Assembly (NCBI GenBank): GCA_046723645.1 | Contig: JBKOUY010000042.1 | Coordinates: 1 to 30,671, forward strand | Direction of reading: 5' to 3' | Origin: DASQUK01 sp046723645 | Lineage (GTDB): Bacteria; Actinomycetota; Acidimicrobiia; Acidimicrobiales; VFJN01 | DNA: 30,671 bases | In this document: in pieces, positions 1 through 7,096 of the stretch | How the letters are laid out: each line of letters begins with the position of its first letter | Numbering within the stretch: position 1 is the stretch's first letter | Notes under the pieces: model-generated | What the model was told of the DNA's origin: nothing | The model's input: the letters and a program-made list of their open reading frames with translations, nothing else | The model's database searches: none | Position numbers and translations under genes: made by a program

Positions 1-1966
1 GTTGCGGGCCGGCCTCCGCGGGAGCGGCCGGGGCGACCAGCTCGCGCACCGGATCGGGCGGGGTGGGGCCGATGATCTCGCTCGGCAGGTCGACGATGGC
101 GGCGATGCCGACCACCTCGGAGCCCTGGAGCCGAACCTCGATGCCGTTGCGGGCCGCCAGGGCGGCGGCCACGAAGTGGCCCAGGTGCTTCGAGACCGCG
201 ACGGTGGGCCGCTCGGCACCCGCCAGCCGCTCGTTGGCCTGGGCGATCTGGTCGGCGCTCATGCCCAGCCCGTGGTCGACAACCGCCAGCGAGTAGCCGT
301 CGGGGGTCATGCGCCCCCGGATCTCGACCAGCTCGTGCGGCGGTGAGTGCTTGACGCCGTTCTCGATGAGCTCGGCCAGCAGGTGGGTCAGGTCGGACGC
401 CGCCCCGCCCACGATCATCACCGGGTCGAGCGTGCGAACCACCACGCGCTGGTAGTTCTCGATCTCGCCCAGCGCCGCCCGCACCACGTCGAGGACCCGC
501 ACCGGAGGGTGCCAATGCGGGCCGACGTCCACCTCGCTCAGCACCAGGAGCGACTCGGCGTTGCGGCGCATGCGTGTGGCGAGGTGGTCGAGCTTGTGCA
601 GTTGGGCGACGCGGTCGGGATCGACCTCGCCCTGTTCGAGCTCACCGACCGCCGCCAGCAAGCGGCTCAGGAGGTTCTGGTTCCGCCGGCCCAGGTTGAC
701 GTACGACTGGGCGATCGTTCGCCGGAGCGTCGCCTGCTCGACCGCCAGCCCGAGCGCCGACCGCTCGACGTCACCGAGCGCGTGGGCGACGTCGCTCACC
801 TCGTCGTTGGTCGTGATGGCGATCGGGGCCGGCTCCGGTGGCGCGGGGTCCTCACCCAACGGGGCATCGAGAATGTCGGCCACGGCGCTGGGGAGCTGCT
901 CGTCGGCCATCGACTGGGCGTCGCGGCTGAGCGCACGCAGCGGGCGGGTGATCGAGCGGCTGACGCGCCACGCGACCAGCACGGCGGCGATCACCGCGAC
1001 CAGGGCACCCCCGACGTACCAGCGCCGCCGGGCGTCCGCATCCGACCTGAGGTCGTCGGCGCGCCGCTCCAGCACGTTGGCAACCCGGTCACGGAATTCC
1101 GGGTAGGGACCGTCGGCACCCAGCGGCGTCGTGGCCAGCAGCTCAGCCGGGTCGACCGGCGCGCCGCTGGCGATGGCGTCGGAGGCGAACGGCACCAGCC
1201 CGGCCACCTGCGGGTCGGACAGCAGGCCGTTGGCGGCGGCGGCGTAGTCGCCGGTGCCCTTGGTCTTCACAACCGCATTGTTCTTCTCGACGTCGCGCGA
1301 GAGCTTGGACACCTCGGCGGCCGCCACCGTGTCGTCGATGCCTCCGGTGCCCCAGCCCACGTACAGGAGCTGGTCCACCAGTTGCGCGACCGAGTCGGTG
1401 GCGTGCGACGAGTAGTGGACGAGGTCGTCACCCTGGCGCAGGTCGGCGTCGTCGACCACGAGCGCGAACCGGTCGTGCGAGGCGAAGATCGTCGCCACCA
1501 TGTCGGTGTAGGCGGCGAACACCTCGTGGGCGATGTCGCGGTTGGCGGGCCCCGGCTTGGCGACGGCGGCATCGACGGTCTCACGGACGCCCGGCAGGTC
1601 GTCGAGCGTCGACAGGGCGTTGTCCCAGTCCTCGCGCACGCGGTCGTCTTGGCCGGCGATCTGCCGGTGCAGCGCCTCGTGGGCCGCGTTCGTGCGCTGC
1701 CGGGACGCGTCGATGTCGGGCTCCTCGAGCTGGATGAGCGTGCCCAGGCCGAGCATCTGGACCAGCGCGGTATTGCGCTCGTTCTGGAGGACGTTGATCA
1801 GCCCGGCATGGCCGATGGACGCGGTCGCCAGCTCGGCCTGCCGGGTGACCTTCCGCGCCTGCGAGGTGCTCGTGGACACGCCGATCGCGGCCCCCACGAC
1901 GAGGGCGAGCAGTGGCACGGCCAGAGCTGCCGCCACCTTGACGCGGATCGGGATGCGTCGACCCAC
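1..1966 (-). CDS. NIT-domain sensor histidine kinase (3' end outside window)
   Basis: This is a membrane sensor kinase, partial because its reading frame is open to the left edge; about 655 residues are visible. A GTG start at 1966 has a GGAG Shine-Dalgarno site 7 nt upstream. In order: a membrane segment at about residues 9-30; a long extracytoplasmic helical region to about 310 resembling the nitrate/sulfonate-sensing (NIT) fold; a second membrane segment near 315-335; a HAMP-like linker; and a dimerisation helix with HKLDHLATRMRRN near residue 455, whose second His is the likely phosphoacceptor. The ATPase domain has an N-box (AELIENGVKHSPP, near 535) and a G-box-like VVDHGLGM. In actinobacteria such kinases commonly sit beside roadblock/LC7, DUF742 and small GTPase genes; here any partners lie outside the window. 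The ligand cannot be deduced from the sequence. Assignment by recognised motifs, not alignment. Confidence 0.88.
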   Translation of the reverse strand, partial: MGRRIPIRVKVAAALAVPLLALVVGAAIGVSTSTSQARKVTRQAELATASIGHAGLINVLQNERNTALVQMLGLGTLIQLEEPDIDASRQRTNAAHEALHRQIAGQDDRVREDWDNALSTLDDLPGVRETVDAAVAKPGPANRDIAHEVFAAYTDMVATIFASHDRFALVVDDADLRQGDDLVHYSSHATDSVAQLVDQLLYVGWGTGGIDDTVAAAEVSKLSRDVEKNNAVVKTKGTGDYAAAANGLLSDPQVAGLVPFASDAIASGAPVDPAELLATTPLGADGPYPEFRDRVANVLERRADDLRSDADARRRWYVGGALVAVIAAVLVAWRVSRSITRPLRALSRDAQSMADEQLPSAVADILDAPLGEDPAPPEPAPIAITTNDEVSDVAHALGDVERSALGLAVEQATLRRTIAQSYVNLGRRNQNLLSRLLAAVGELEQGEVDPDRVAQLHKLDHLATRMRRNAESLLVLSEVDVGPHWHPPVRVLDVVRAALGEIENYQRVVVRTLDPVMIVGGAASDLTHLLAELIENGVKHSPPHELVEIRGRMTPDGYSLAVVDHGLGMSADQIAQANERLAGAERPTVAVSKHLGHFVAAALAARNGIEVRLQGSEVVGIAAIVDLPSEIIGPTPPDPVRELVAPAAPAEAGPQ

Positions 1967-2439
1967 CTGTCAGCTCCATTCATCTCGTTCACGGGAGCCA
2001 GAGCAAGCGGTCGGTCTCCCCAGCACCCGACGAACACGACCGGTTACGGAAAGCGTTGTTCTACTACGGCGGCGTGACGACGGCCAGCACGAGATACGGG
2101 TGACGGGTCCGCCGGTCCGGCCTGTGGACAACTTGCGCAATCAACGCGGTTGTTCGGCAGCCCACGCTGCCGGCACGCAGCTAGTTCCCCTGCATCGAGT
2201 TGTATGCGTCTGGGCGATGCGGGACATCGCTGGTGACACCCCGAGAAGGTCACAACGCCCGCGTTGTCCGGTGGTACCCGGTCAGGACGCTACGCCGTGG
2301 GGTGAGCGCACGGCGGCCGTGATCCTGTTCGGCGTCGATGTCGCGTCTGTCCACGCCATCCCATCGTGTGCGGCGATTGCCCATCGGAACGCTCGCGTCG
2401 GAGATCTGGGCGAGCGCACATCTGCCGATCGGCGTGCGC
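1967..2439. other. Non-coding stretch upstream of the histidine kinase
   Basis: I see no convincing gene here; the open frames on both strands have low-complexity, Arg/Pro/Ser-rich translations. It holds the Shine-Dalgarno site and presumably the promoter of the kinase, one DnaA-box-like 9-mer (2123-2131) and a small perfect palindrome (2252-2267, 6-bp arms, 4-nt loop). G+C appears lower than in the flanking genes. Confidence 0.5.
2123..2131 (-). other. Isolated DnaA-box-like 9-mer
   Basis: The minus strand reads TTGTCCACA, the form preferred by DnaA of high-G+C actinobacteria such as Streptomyces. It stands alone, without the cluster of boxes, dnaA/dnaN genes or AT-rich unwinding element expected of a chromosomal origin. 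It may be a chance match or a DnaA-titrating or regulatory site. Confidence 0.25.
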
Positions 2440-2637
2440 TCAGAGCCGACCCCACCGCCGTGCCCAGGGTTCGATGTCGCACCGCCAGCACCAGGCGGGC
2501 TGTCCGCCGATGGTCCAGCGACGTTCGGGCAGCAGCCCGCGGTGCCGCCAGTCGTCGACCGTGTCTCGTTGGATACCGAGTCGTTCGCCGATCTCGACAG
2601 GTCCAACCGGCTCATGCTTCGTGTGCTGGTCCGCCAT
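2440..2637 (-). CDS. Small helix-turn-helix DNA-binding protein (AlpA/MerR-like)
   Basis: A 65-residue protein made almost entirely of a winged-helix or excisionase-type DNA-binding domain. The pattern is PVGPVEIGERLGIQRDTVDDW (recognition helix region), then HRGLLPERRWTIGGQPAWCW and a closing DIEPWARRWGRL. This resembles the small actinobacterial proteins with GVxEIAxxLGV...WxxRGLLPxPxWxVxGRPxWxxxDVExWA. The ATG at 2637 is chosen because the family normally begins a few residues before the helix-turn-helix; the in-frame extension to 2790 is Arg/Pro-rich and unlike coding sequence. No clear ribosome-binding site is visible. Such proteins often act in mobile elements or as small local regulators, but no integrase or phage gene is recognisable nearby. 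It stands alone, about 470 bp from the kinase gene. The target site is unknown; an inverted repeat lies about 100 bp upstream. Confidence 0.65.
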   Translation of the reverse strand: MADQHTKHEPVGPVEIGERLGIQRDTVDDWRHRGLLPERRWTIGGQPAWCWRCDIEPWARRWGRL

Positions 2638-2735
2638 GGGGCGCCGGGGCCAGCTCCGGGTCGGAAGGGGGATGCTCTCGGGAGCCAGCCCCAAGGACTG
2701 TTGCGTACCCGCCCCGATAGGACGCATACCGTGGC

Positions 2736-2753
2736 GGGTCACGCGCCTGACCC
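2736..2753. promoter_or_regulatory. Inverted repeat upstream of the small HTH gene
   Basis: GGGTCA and TGACCC form perfect 6-bp arms around a 6-nt centre, 99 bp upstream of the 2637 start. The left arm overlaps the right arm of another perfect repeat (ACCCGCC 2707-2713 with GGCGGGT 2733-2739), so the two structures exclude each other. It could be an operator for the HTH protein or a small RNA-level switch. This rests on symmetry only. Confidence 0.25.
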
Positions 2754-2884
2754 TCACGCACGGAGTCGCTGGGCGAAGACACGCTGCCACGGTTGCAGTC
2801 CCGAGCGGAGCCGGGGACGCCCGCCGTTCCCCGGCTCGGTCCCTACCCCGGCTCCTCGGGATGGCTCAGCAGCAATCTGAGCCG

Positions 2885-3343
2885 TCACATATAGATCGCG
2901 TCGGGCTCGTCCCCTGTTACTCCCCAGCCCCCGAGGCAAGTGACGGCCCTCAGGGAGCACGGGGCAACGAGATGGTGAAGCTCTTCGACGTTCGGCGGTA
3001 CCTCTGACGCGAGACGGCCCGCCGGGCGGGAGGAACCACCCGGCGGGCCGCCAGCGCAAAGCGGTCCCCTGGGGTGCACTGGGAAACCAGGGGACCTTCC
3101 GCCCGCTCGCGTGGCATGGCTACCCGAACAACTTCCAGACAAACCGGCCCAACCCGCGGGCTGAGGGCTTACCGGGGACGCCCACACCTCGTCAGCCATC
3201 GTGATGGCGTTCCGACACGACCGGGCCCGCTCCGGGTGAAGCTGCTCGGTCACTTCCCGCACCTCGACGATCAGCTCACCCATCCGGTGGGTGAGGTCGT
3301 CGACCCTGGCTAGGAGCATCTGACGTACCTTGTCGTCTGACAT
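2885..3343 (-). CDS. Small coiled-coil protein, probably frameshifted
   Basis: I do not recognise this gene. The ATG at 3343 has a strong Shine-Dalgarno site (GGAGG, 7 nt spacing). The first 50 residues look real: a charged amphipathic helix beginning MSDDKVRQMLLARVDDL, with heptad-like leucines and valines, then a polar segment. After about residue 50 the frame becomes Gly/Ser/Pro-rich, and to reach the stop at 2885 it must pass through two strong hairpins (3063-3096 and 3015-3050). In the -1 frame a protein-like tail (GVPGKPSARGLGRFVWKLFG) ends in TAG at 3120, only 24 nt before the first hairpin. The natural product may therefore be about 72 residues, joined by a -1 shift between 3194 and 3122, or the gene may be broken. 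Function is unknown. Confidence 0.4.
   Translation of the reverse strand: MSDDKVRQMLLARVDDLTHRMGELIVEVREVTEQLHPERARSCRNAITMADEVWASPVSPQPAGWAGLSGSCSGSHATRAGGRSPGFPVHPRGPLCAGGPPGGSSRPAGRLASEVPPNVEELHHLVAPCSLRAVTCLGGWGVTGDEPDAIYM
3015..3050. terminator. Strong G+C-rich hairpin
   Basis: Arms 3015-3029 and 3036-3050 form a 15-bp stem with a single mismatch (3027/3038) around a 6-nt loop. No T-run follows on either strand, as is common in high-G+C actinobacterial terminators. With the hairpin at 3063-3096 it forms a double block just beyond the likely end of the minus-strand coiled-coil ORF. Confidence 0.6.
3063..3096. terminator. Perfect 10-bp hairpin after the -1-frame stop
   Basis: GGTCCCCTGG (3063-3072) pairs perfectly with CCAGGGGACC (3087-3096) around a 14-nt loop. 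On the minus strand it begins 24 nt after the TAG at 3120, the position expected for the terminator of the small coiled-coil gene if that gene ends in the -1 frame. Confidence 0.6.
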
Positions 3344-3447
3344 CCGGGAACCTCCGGGTGTCCCGCCCCCGGGAGGTGTCCGGCCTCGCCGGGGGCACTG
3401 ATCGAGTGGGTTGATCCAGCCCTACAGGCGTTGGAACCGACCAGCAG

Positions 3448-3456
3448 TTATCCACA
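3448..3456 (+). other. Isolated DnaA-box-like 9-mer
   Basis: TTATCCACA is an exact match to the consensus DnaA box. A weaker AATCCACA lies about 30 bp downstream. It is alone, about 1.3 kb from the other 9-mer, with no replication gene in the window. It may be fortuitous or a titration/regulatory site. Confidence 0.25.
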
Positions 3457-3523
3457 GCAGCACACAGATGACTGCCCGAAATCCACAGGCTTGCTCCCCT
3501 CGTAGCTCACAGCCGGCCTGCCG

Positions 3524-3529
3524 TACCGT
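3524..3529 (+). promoter_or_regulatory. -10-like hexamer, leaderless arrangement
   Basis: TACCGT (TANNNT pattern) lies 6 nt before the ATG at 3536, so transcription would start at or next to the start codon. No Shine-Dalgarno site is present between them. No clear -35 element is seen. Confidence 0.4.
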
Positions 3530-3535
3530 CTCGGC

Positions 3536-3766
3536 ATGCCGACGTTCGAGGTCATCCTGCGGGATCGCACCGTCGAGACCGTCGACGGCGCCGATGCCTA
3601 CCAGCAAGAAGGTCCCATGACCACCTTCTTCCGGCGCGGCGAGGGCCGCGCCGTCATCGACTCCTGGAGCACCAGGGTCGCCAGCTTCCGCACCGCCGAC
3701 CTGCTGGCGGTCCGCCGGTGCGAGGCGGCCGCGGGGCAGCTCCGGGCCGTGGCCGGCACCGGCTGA
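3536..3766 (+). CDS. Small hypothetical protein (76 aa)
   Basis: A 76-residue soluble protein that I cannot assign to a named family. It begins MPTFEVILRDRTVETVDGAD, which reads like a short beta-strand pair, then has YQQEGPMTTFFRR, a second strand-like piece ending in the pattern VIDSWSTRVASFRTADL, and a short Ala-rich tail. The hydrophobic/polar alternation and low Pro/Arg content make it look genuinely coded, unlike the shadow frames around it. The ATG at 3536 is preceded 6 nt upstream by a TACCGT hexamer and has no ribosome-binding site, so the transcript may be leaderless. It converges on the GT39 gene, with stop codons 26 nt apart and an inverted repeat across the junction. There are no membrane segments, cysteines or obvious catalytic motifs. 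Confidence 0.65.
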   Translation: MPTFEVILRDRTVETVDGADAYQQEGPMTTFFRRGEGRAVIDSWSTRVASFRTADLLAVRRCEAAAGQLRAVAGTG

Positions 3767-3808
3767 GCCGGCCGTCACGTCCGCGCACGCCCTCAGTCGA
3801 CGGCCGGC
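3767..3808. terminator. Bidirectional terminator candidate between convergent genes
   Basis: GCCGGCCGTC (3767-3776) and GACGGCCGGC (3799-3808) are perfect 10-bp arms around a 22-nt loop. The repeat starts right after the stop of the 76-aa gene and its right arm lies inside the last codons of the minus-strand GT39 gene, so it could end transcription from both sides. Confidence 0.5.
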
Positions 3809-5352
3809 ACCCGGTGGAGGTAGGCCGGCTCGTAGTACTTCAAGCCGTCCTGCTTGACGAGCATCTCGGCGGGCCCGAGCGCCGCGAGCAGCCGCTCGCA
3901 TTGATCGCCGAGCGTCCGGTAGTCGGACATCCAGACCACGAAGACGGCATTGTCGCCCGCCCGATCCCGGACCTCCCGGGCGACCTGCTCCGGGTTGGCG
4001 GCCTGGTTGCGCTCGGTGTAGTCGACCCAGTCGACCCGCTCGGGCGAGCCCAGGGCCGGATAGGCGAGCTGCAGCACACCGTCGGGCATCTGGCGTGCGT
4101 AGTCCGGCCCGAGCTGATCTGGGCAATACACCACGACGTCGCCGGGCTCGGCGTGCTGGGCGACTGCGTCCCCGACGACGTCGGCCTGGGTCCGCTGGTA
4201 GTAGTTGACCCAGGCGATGCCGGCCACGCTGACGGCGAGGTACGCACCCCCGGCGAGGAGCTGGGCGATCCCCGGGATGCGGGTGATGCCCACCGCCACG
4301 GCCAGCAGCACCAGCGGAACGATCACGGCCGCGTAGCGGGGCTGGTAGGTGGCGTTGGTGGCATAACCGGCGAGGCAGCCGAGCAGGATGACGATCAGGA
4401 CGACCGCCAGCTCGCGACGGACGACGGGGACCGTCCGGAGGTCGAGCGTCAGCTCGTGGCCACCGGAGCGCACCGTGAACAAGGCCACCAGCACGAACAC
4501 GCCCACCATGACCGCGGCCAGCACGTTCTCGGTCAGCGTCCCGCCGGCGAGCTCCCTGAGCGTGGTCACGAGGATGGCCGTCGGTCGGACGGGCTCGCCC
4601 CAGGGCGTGCCCGTGTGCGCGGACTGGTACAGGAACCCCGGCAGCCAGGGCAGGAACAAGAGGCCGCCGGCGGCGACGGCCAGGATCACGCGGCCCGTGC
4701 GCGCCCGTTGCTGTGGCCGCCACCACCAGCGCGCCGCCAGCACCAACCCGGTGGCCGCCAAGAGATAGAAGGACCAGTAGTGGCTGAGCAGGAGGAGGCC
4801 CGAGATGAGCGCCAACGCCGCCAGCCGCCACGGTCGGGGATCGGCGAGGGCGTCGGAGAGCACCAGGTAGCCCGCAAGCACCAGGAGCATCACCAGCGAG
4901 TACATCCGGGCCTCGGTGGCGTACCTGATCGAGTAGGGCGACAGCGCCACGATCACCAGGGCCCAGCGGGCCCCGACCTGTCCGGCCAGCCGCCGGCCCG
5001 CGATCCACGCCAGAGGCAGCGACGCCACCGCGAAGATCCCCGACAACGCCCGCACGGCGAAGTCGCTCTTGCCGACCACCTCCATCCACCCGTGCAACAG
5101 GACGTAGTAGAAGGGCGGGTGGCCGTCGTGGCGCAGCGCGTCGAACAGGTCGCCGAGGGGCAGTCGGGCGATGTTGACGCTCAGCGCCTCGTCCAGCCAC
5201 AGGGGCGAGCGCTGCACGAACCGGAACACAACGCCGGCAACGACCACGCCGACGACGACCGCGGGCACCAAGCGGGGGGATGCGGTGGTCGATCGTCGAA
5301 CAGACGCGGGAGACGCGTCGTCGTGGACCCCGTCGGCAGCCAGGGTACGCAT
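3793..5352 (-). CDS. GT39/PMT-like membrane glycosyltransferase
   Basis: A 519-residue polytopic inner-membrane protein of the GT-C fold, the class that transfers a sugar from a polyprenyl-phosphate carrier to an acceptor outside the membrane. After the first membrane helix (about 29-46) comes the family's acidic loop motif LWLDEALSVN with Asp54-Glu55, the expected catalytic/metal-binding pair, and then DGHPPFYYVLLHGWM (HPP 78-80), typical of GT39. About ten further hydrophobic segments follow to around residue 380, then a soluble C-terminal domain of about 140 residues. The ATG at 5352 has a TAACAT -10-like hexamer 9 nt upstream and no ribosome-binding site. It diverges from the FAD enzyme gene at 5478. 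Acceptor and donor cannot be read from the sequence. Confidence 0.88.
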   Translation of the reverse strand: MRTLAADGVHDDASPASVRRSTTASPRLVPAVVVGVVVAGVVFRFVQRSPLWLDEALSVNIARLPLGDLFDALRHDGHPPFYYVLLHGWMEVVGKSDFAVRALSGIFAVASLPLAWIAGRRLAGQVGARWALVIVALSPYSIRYATEARMYSLVMLLVLAGYLVLSDALADPRPWRLAALALISGLLLLSHYWSFYLLAATGLVLAARWWWRPQQRARTGRVILAVAAGGLLFLPWLPGFLYQSAHTGTPWGEPVRPTAILVTTLRELAGGTLTENVLAAVMVGVFVLVALFTVRSGGHELTLDLRTVPVVRRELAVVLIVILLGCLAGYATNATYQPRYAAVIVPLVLLAVAVGITRIPGIAQLLAGGAYLAVSVAGIAWVNYYQRTQADVVGDAVAQHAEPGDVVVYCPDQLGPDYARQMPDGVLQLAYPALGSPERVDWVDYTERNQAANPEQVAREVRDRAGDNAVFVVWMSDYRTLGDQCERLLAALGPAEMLVKQDGLKYYEPAYLHRVPAVD

Positions 5353-5361
5353 GAGGCGGCG

Positions 5362-5367
5362 ATGTTA
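5362..5367 (-). promoter_or_regulatory. -10-like hexamer, leaderless arrangement
   Basis: On the minus strand TAACAT lies 9 nt before the ATG at 5352, with no Shine-Dalgarno site in between. This fits a leaderless transcript of the GT39 gene. No convincing -35 box is visible. Confidence 0.4.
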
Positions 5368-5434
5368 CCAACGGGTTGCAGGCCGAACGCGAACCGTGAG
5401 CGCCCGAGGTGGAAGCCGCGACGACCCCCTTCGA

Positions 5435-5440
5435 TAGAGT
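5435..5440 (+). promoter_or_regulatory. -10-like hexamer upstream of the FAD enzyme gene
   Basis: TAGAGT (TANNNT) lies 37 nt before the GTG at 5478. This leaves a short leader that contains the GAGGGAG ribosome-binding site at 5461-5467, unlike the apparently leaderless divergent gene. Confidence 0.35.
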
Positions 5441-5477
5441 GGCTTCTCGCGTCCAAACTTGAGGGAGTGCTCGGTAC

Positions 5478-7049
5478 GTGAGGGGAAGCGCAACGAGCGG
5501 GTCGACACCAGGGCCCGGGGCCTCGCCCCGGGTCGTCATCATCGGCGCCGGGCCCGCCGGGCTCACCGCCGCCTACCAGCTCGCCAAGTCGGGCCACACG
5601 AGCACGGTCCTCGAAGCGGACTCGGTCGTCGGTGGGATCAGCCGGACCGTCCAGCGCGACGGCTACCGGTTCGACATCGGCGGCCATCGCTTTTTCACCA
5701 AGGTCCAGCCGGTCGAGGACCTGTGGCACGAGATCCTTGACGACCACGAGTTCCTGCTGCGGCCGCGCAAGAGCCGCATCTACTACCAGGGCAAGTTCTT
5801 CGACTACCCGCTCAAGCCACTCAGCGCGGTGCGGGCTCTCGGCCCGGTCGAGGCGATCCGCTGTGGGCTGTCGTTCCTGTGGGTGCGGGTGCGCCCGCCC
5901 AGGGACCAGTCCACGCTCGAGGGCTACATCGTGCGGAACTACGGCTGGCGCCTCTACGGGCACTTCTTCAAGACCTACAGCGAGAAGGTGTGGGCGGTCC
6001 CGGCGACCGAGATCGGCGCCGATTGGGGCGCCCAGCGGATCAAGGGCATGACCTTGTGGAGCGCCGTGTGGGAGCCGTTGCGCGCCCGGTTGGCGGGGTC
6101 GCGCAAGGACAAGACGCGGCAGGTCACCAGCCTGATCGAGCAGTTCCAGTACCCCAAGTACGGGCCCGGCATGATGTGGGAGCGGTGCCAGGAGAAGGTC
6201 GAGGCGGCCGGCACCAAGGTCATCTTCGACACTGCGGTCACCCGCCTCCGGCGTGCCGACGGGCGGGTCGTGGCCGTGGTGGCCGAGTCCGATGGCGTCG
6301 CGACCGAGTACGCGGTCGACCACGTCATCTCGTCGATGCCGTTCTCGCTGCTGGTGAAGGCCATTGACCCGCCGCCGCCCGCCGACGTGCTGGCGGCGGC
6401 CGACAACCTGCGGTTCCGCGACTTCCTGTCGGTGGCGCTCGTCGTGCCCGCCGAGAAGGTGCCGTGGACCGACAACTGGATCTACATCCACGCACCCGAG
6501 GTCAAGACCATGCGGGTGCAGAACTTCGGCTCGTGGTCGCCGTACATGGTCAAGGACGGCCACAACGTGCTCGGCCTCGAGTACACGGTCGCCGAGGGCG
6601 ACGGGTGGTGGACCGCCAGCGACGACGAGCTGATCGAGAAGGGCAAGGCCGAGCTCGAGGCGCTGGGGCTGGTCGACGCCGCGGATATCGAGGCCGGTCA
6701 CGTCGTGCGGATGCCCAAGGCCTACCCGGTCTACGACGAGACCTACGCCGCCAACGTCGATGTGCTGCGGCGGTGGCTGGCTTCGGAGGCACCGAACGTC
6801 CACCCCATCGGCCGCAACGGCATGCACCGCTACAACAACCAGGACCACTCCATGTACACGGCGATGCTGACGGTCGAGAACATCGTGGCAGGCACGGCGC
6901 ACGACATCTGGACGGTCAACGTCGAGGACGAGTACCACGAGGAGATGGTGTCCGAGACGGCACCAGCCGATGGTCCCGCCGCCGCCGAGCCATCCCGCCC
7001 GCCAGGCGGCACGGGGCGCGACGCACCCATCCTCCCGACGTCGGGCTGA
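5478..7049 (+). CDS. FAD-dependent UDP-galactopyranose-mutase-like oxidoreductase
   Basis: A 523-residue cytoplasmic flavoprotein. The FAD-binding Rossmann motif GAGPAG is at 23-28, the adenosine-ribose-binding acidic residue near Glu46, and GGISRT at 52-57. DIGGHRFF follows, as in UDP-galactopyranose mutases and related amine oxidases. Near the C-terminus PIGRNGMHRYNNQDHSMYTA matches the second flavin-contact region of mutases (GRxGxYRYxxMDxxI). UDP-galactopyranose mutase makes UDP-galactofuranose; this protein is longer than the usual 370-400 residues and may act on another nucleotide or lipid-linked sugar. The last 45 or so residues are Pro/Ala-rich and probably disordered. The GTG start at 5478 follows GAGGGAG at 10-nt spacing. 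It diverges from a GT39 gene, so a role in supplying or modifying an envelope sugar is likely. The exact reaction is not established. Confidence 0.82.
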   Translation: MRGSATSGSTPGPGASPRVVIIGAGPAGLTAAYQLAKSGHTSTVLEADSVVGGISRTVQRDGYRFDIGGHRFFTKVQPVEDLWHEILDDHEFLLRPRKSRIYYQGKFFDYPLKPLSAVRALGPVEAIRCGLSFLWVRVRPPRDQSTLEGYIVRNYGWRLYGHFFKTYSEKVWAVPATEIGADWGAQRIKGMTLWSAVWEPLRARLAGSRKDKTRQVTSLIEQFQYPKYGPGMMWERCQEKVEAAGTKVIFDTAVTRLRRADGRVVAVVAESDGVATEYAVDHVISSMPFSLLVKAIDPPPPADVLAAADNLRFRDFLSVALVVPAEKVPWTDNWIYIHAPEVKTMRVQNFGSWSPYMVKDGHNVLGLEYTVAEGDGWWTASDDELIEKGKAELEALGLVDAADIEAGHVVRMPKAYPVYDETYAANVDVLRRWLASEAPNVHPIGRNGMHRYNNQDHSMYTAMLTVENIVAGTAHDIWTVNVEDEYHEEMVSETAPADGPAAAEPSRPPGGTGRDAPILPTSG

Positions 7050-7058
7050 CCGGCCCCG

Positions 7059-7080
7059 GCCACGGCTGGGGACCCGTGGC
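7059..7080. terminator. Bidirectional terminator candidate
   Basis: GCCACGG (7059-7065) and CCGTGGC (7074-7080) form a perfect 7-bp stem with an 8-nt loop in the 47-bp gap between the convergent FAD enzyme and methyltransferase genes. Confidence 0.5.
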
Positions 7081-7096
7081 ACGCACGGCAGCGCTG

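Noticed and set aside
347..2077. Long plus-strand frame (576 codons) opposite the histidine kinase
   Set aside because: Its translation is Arg/His/Val-rich and unstructured, while the minus-strand frame gives clear kinase motifs; it is a high-G+C shadow.
2252..2267. Small palindrome (ACAACG/CGTTGT)
   Set aside because: Six-bp arms are expected by chance at this length of sequence and it is not placed next to any gene end or start.
2461..2480. GGTTCGA-like T-loop match suggesting a tRNA
   Set aside because: No acceptor stem, anticodon arm or CCA-proximal pairing can be drawn, and it lies within the HTH gene.
2366..3007. Plus-strand frame of 213 codons ending just before the 3015-3050 hairpin
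   Set aside because: Only the last dozen residues (MVKLFDVRRYL) look protein-like; most of it is antisense to the HTH gene and Ser/Arg-rich. The stop-hairpin spacing is noted but not enough.
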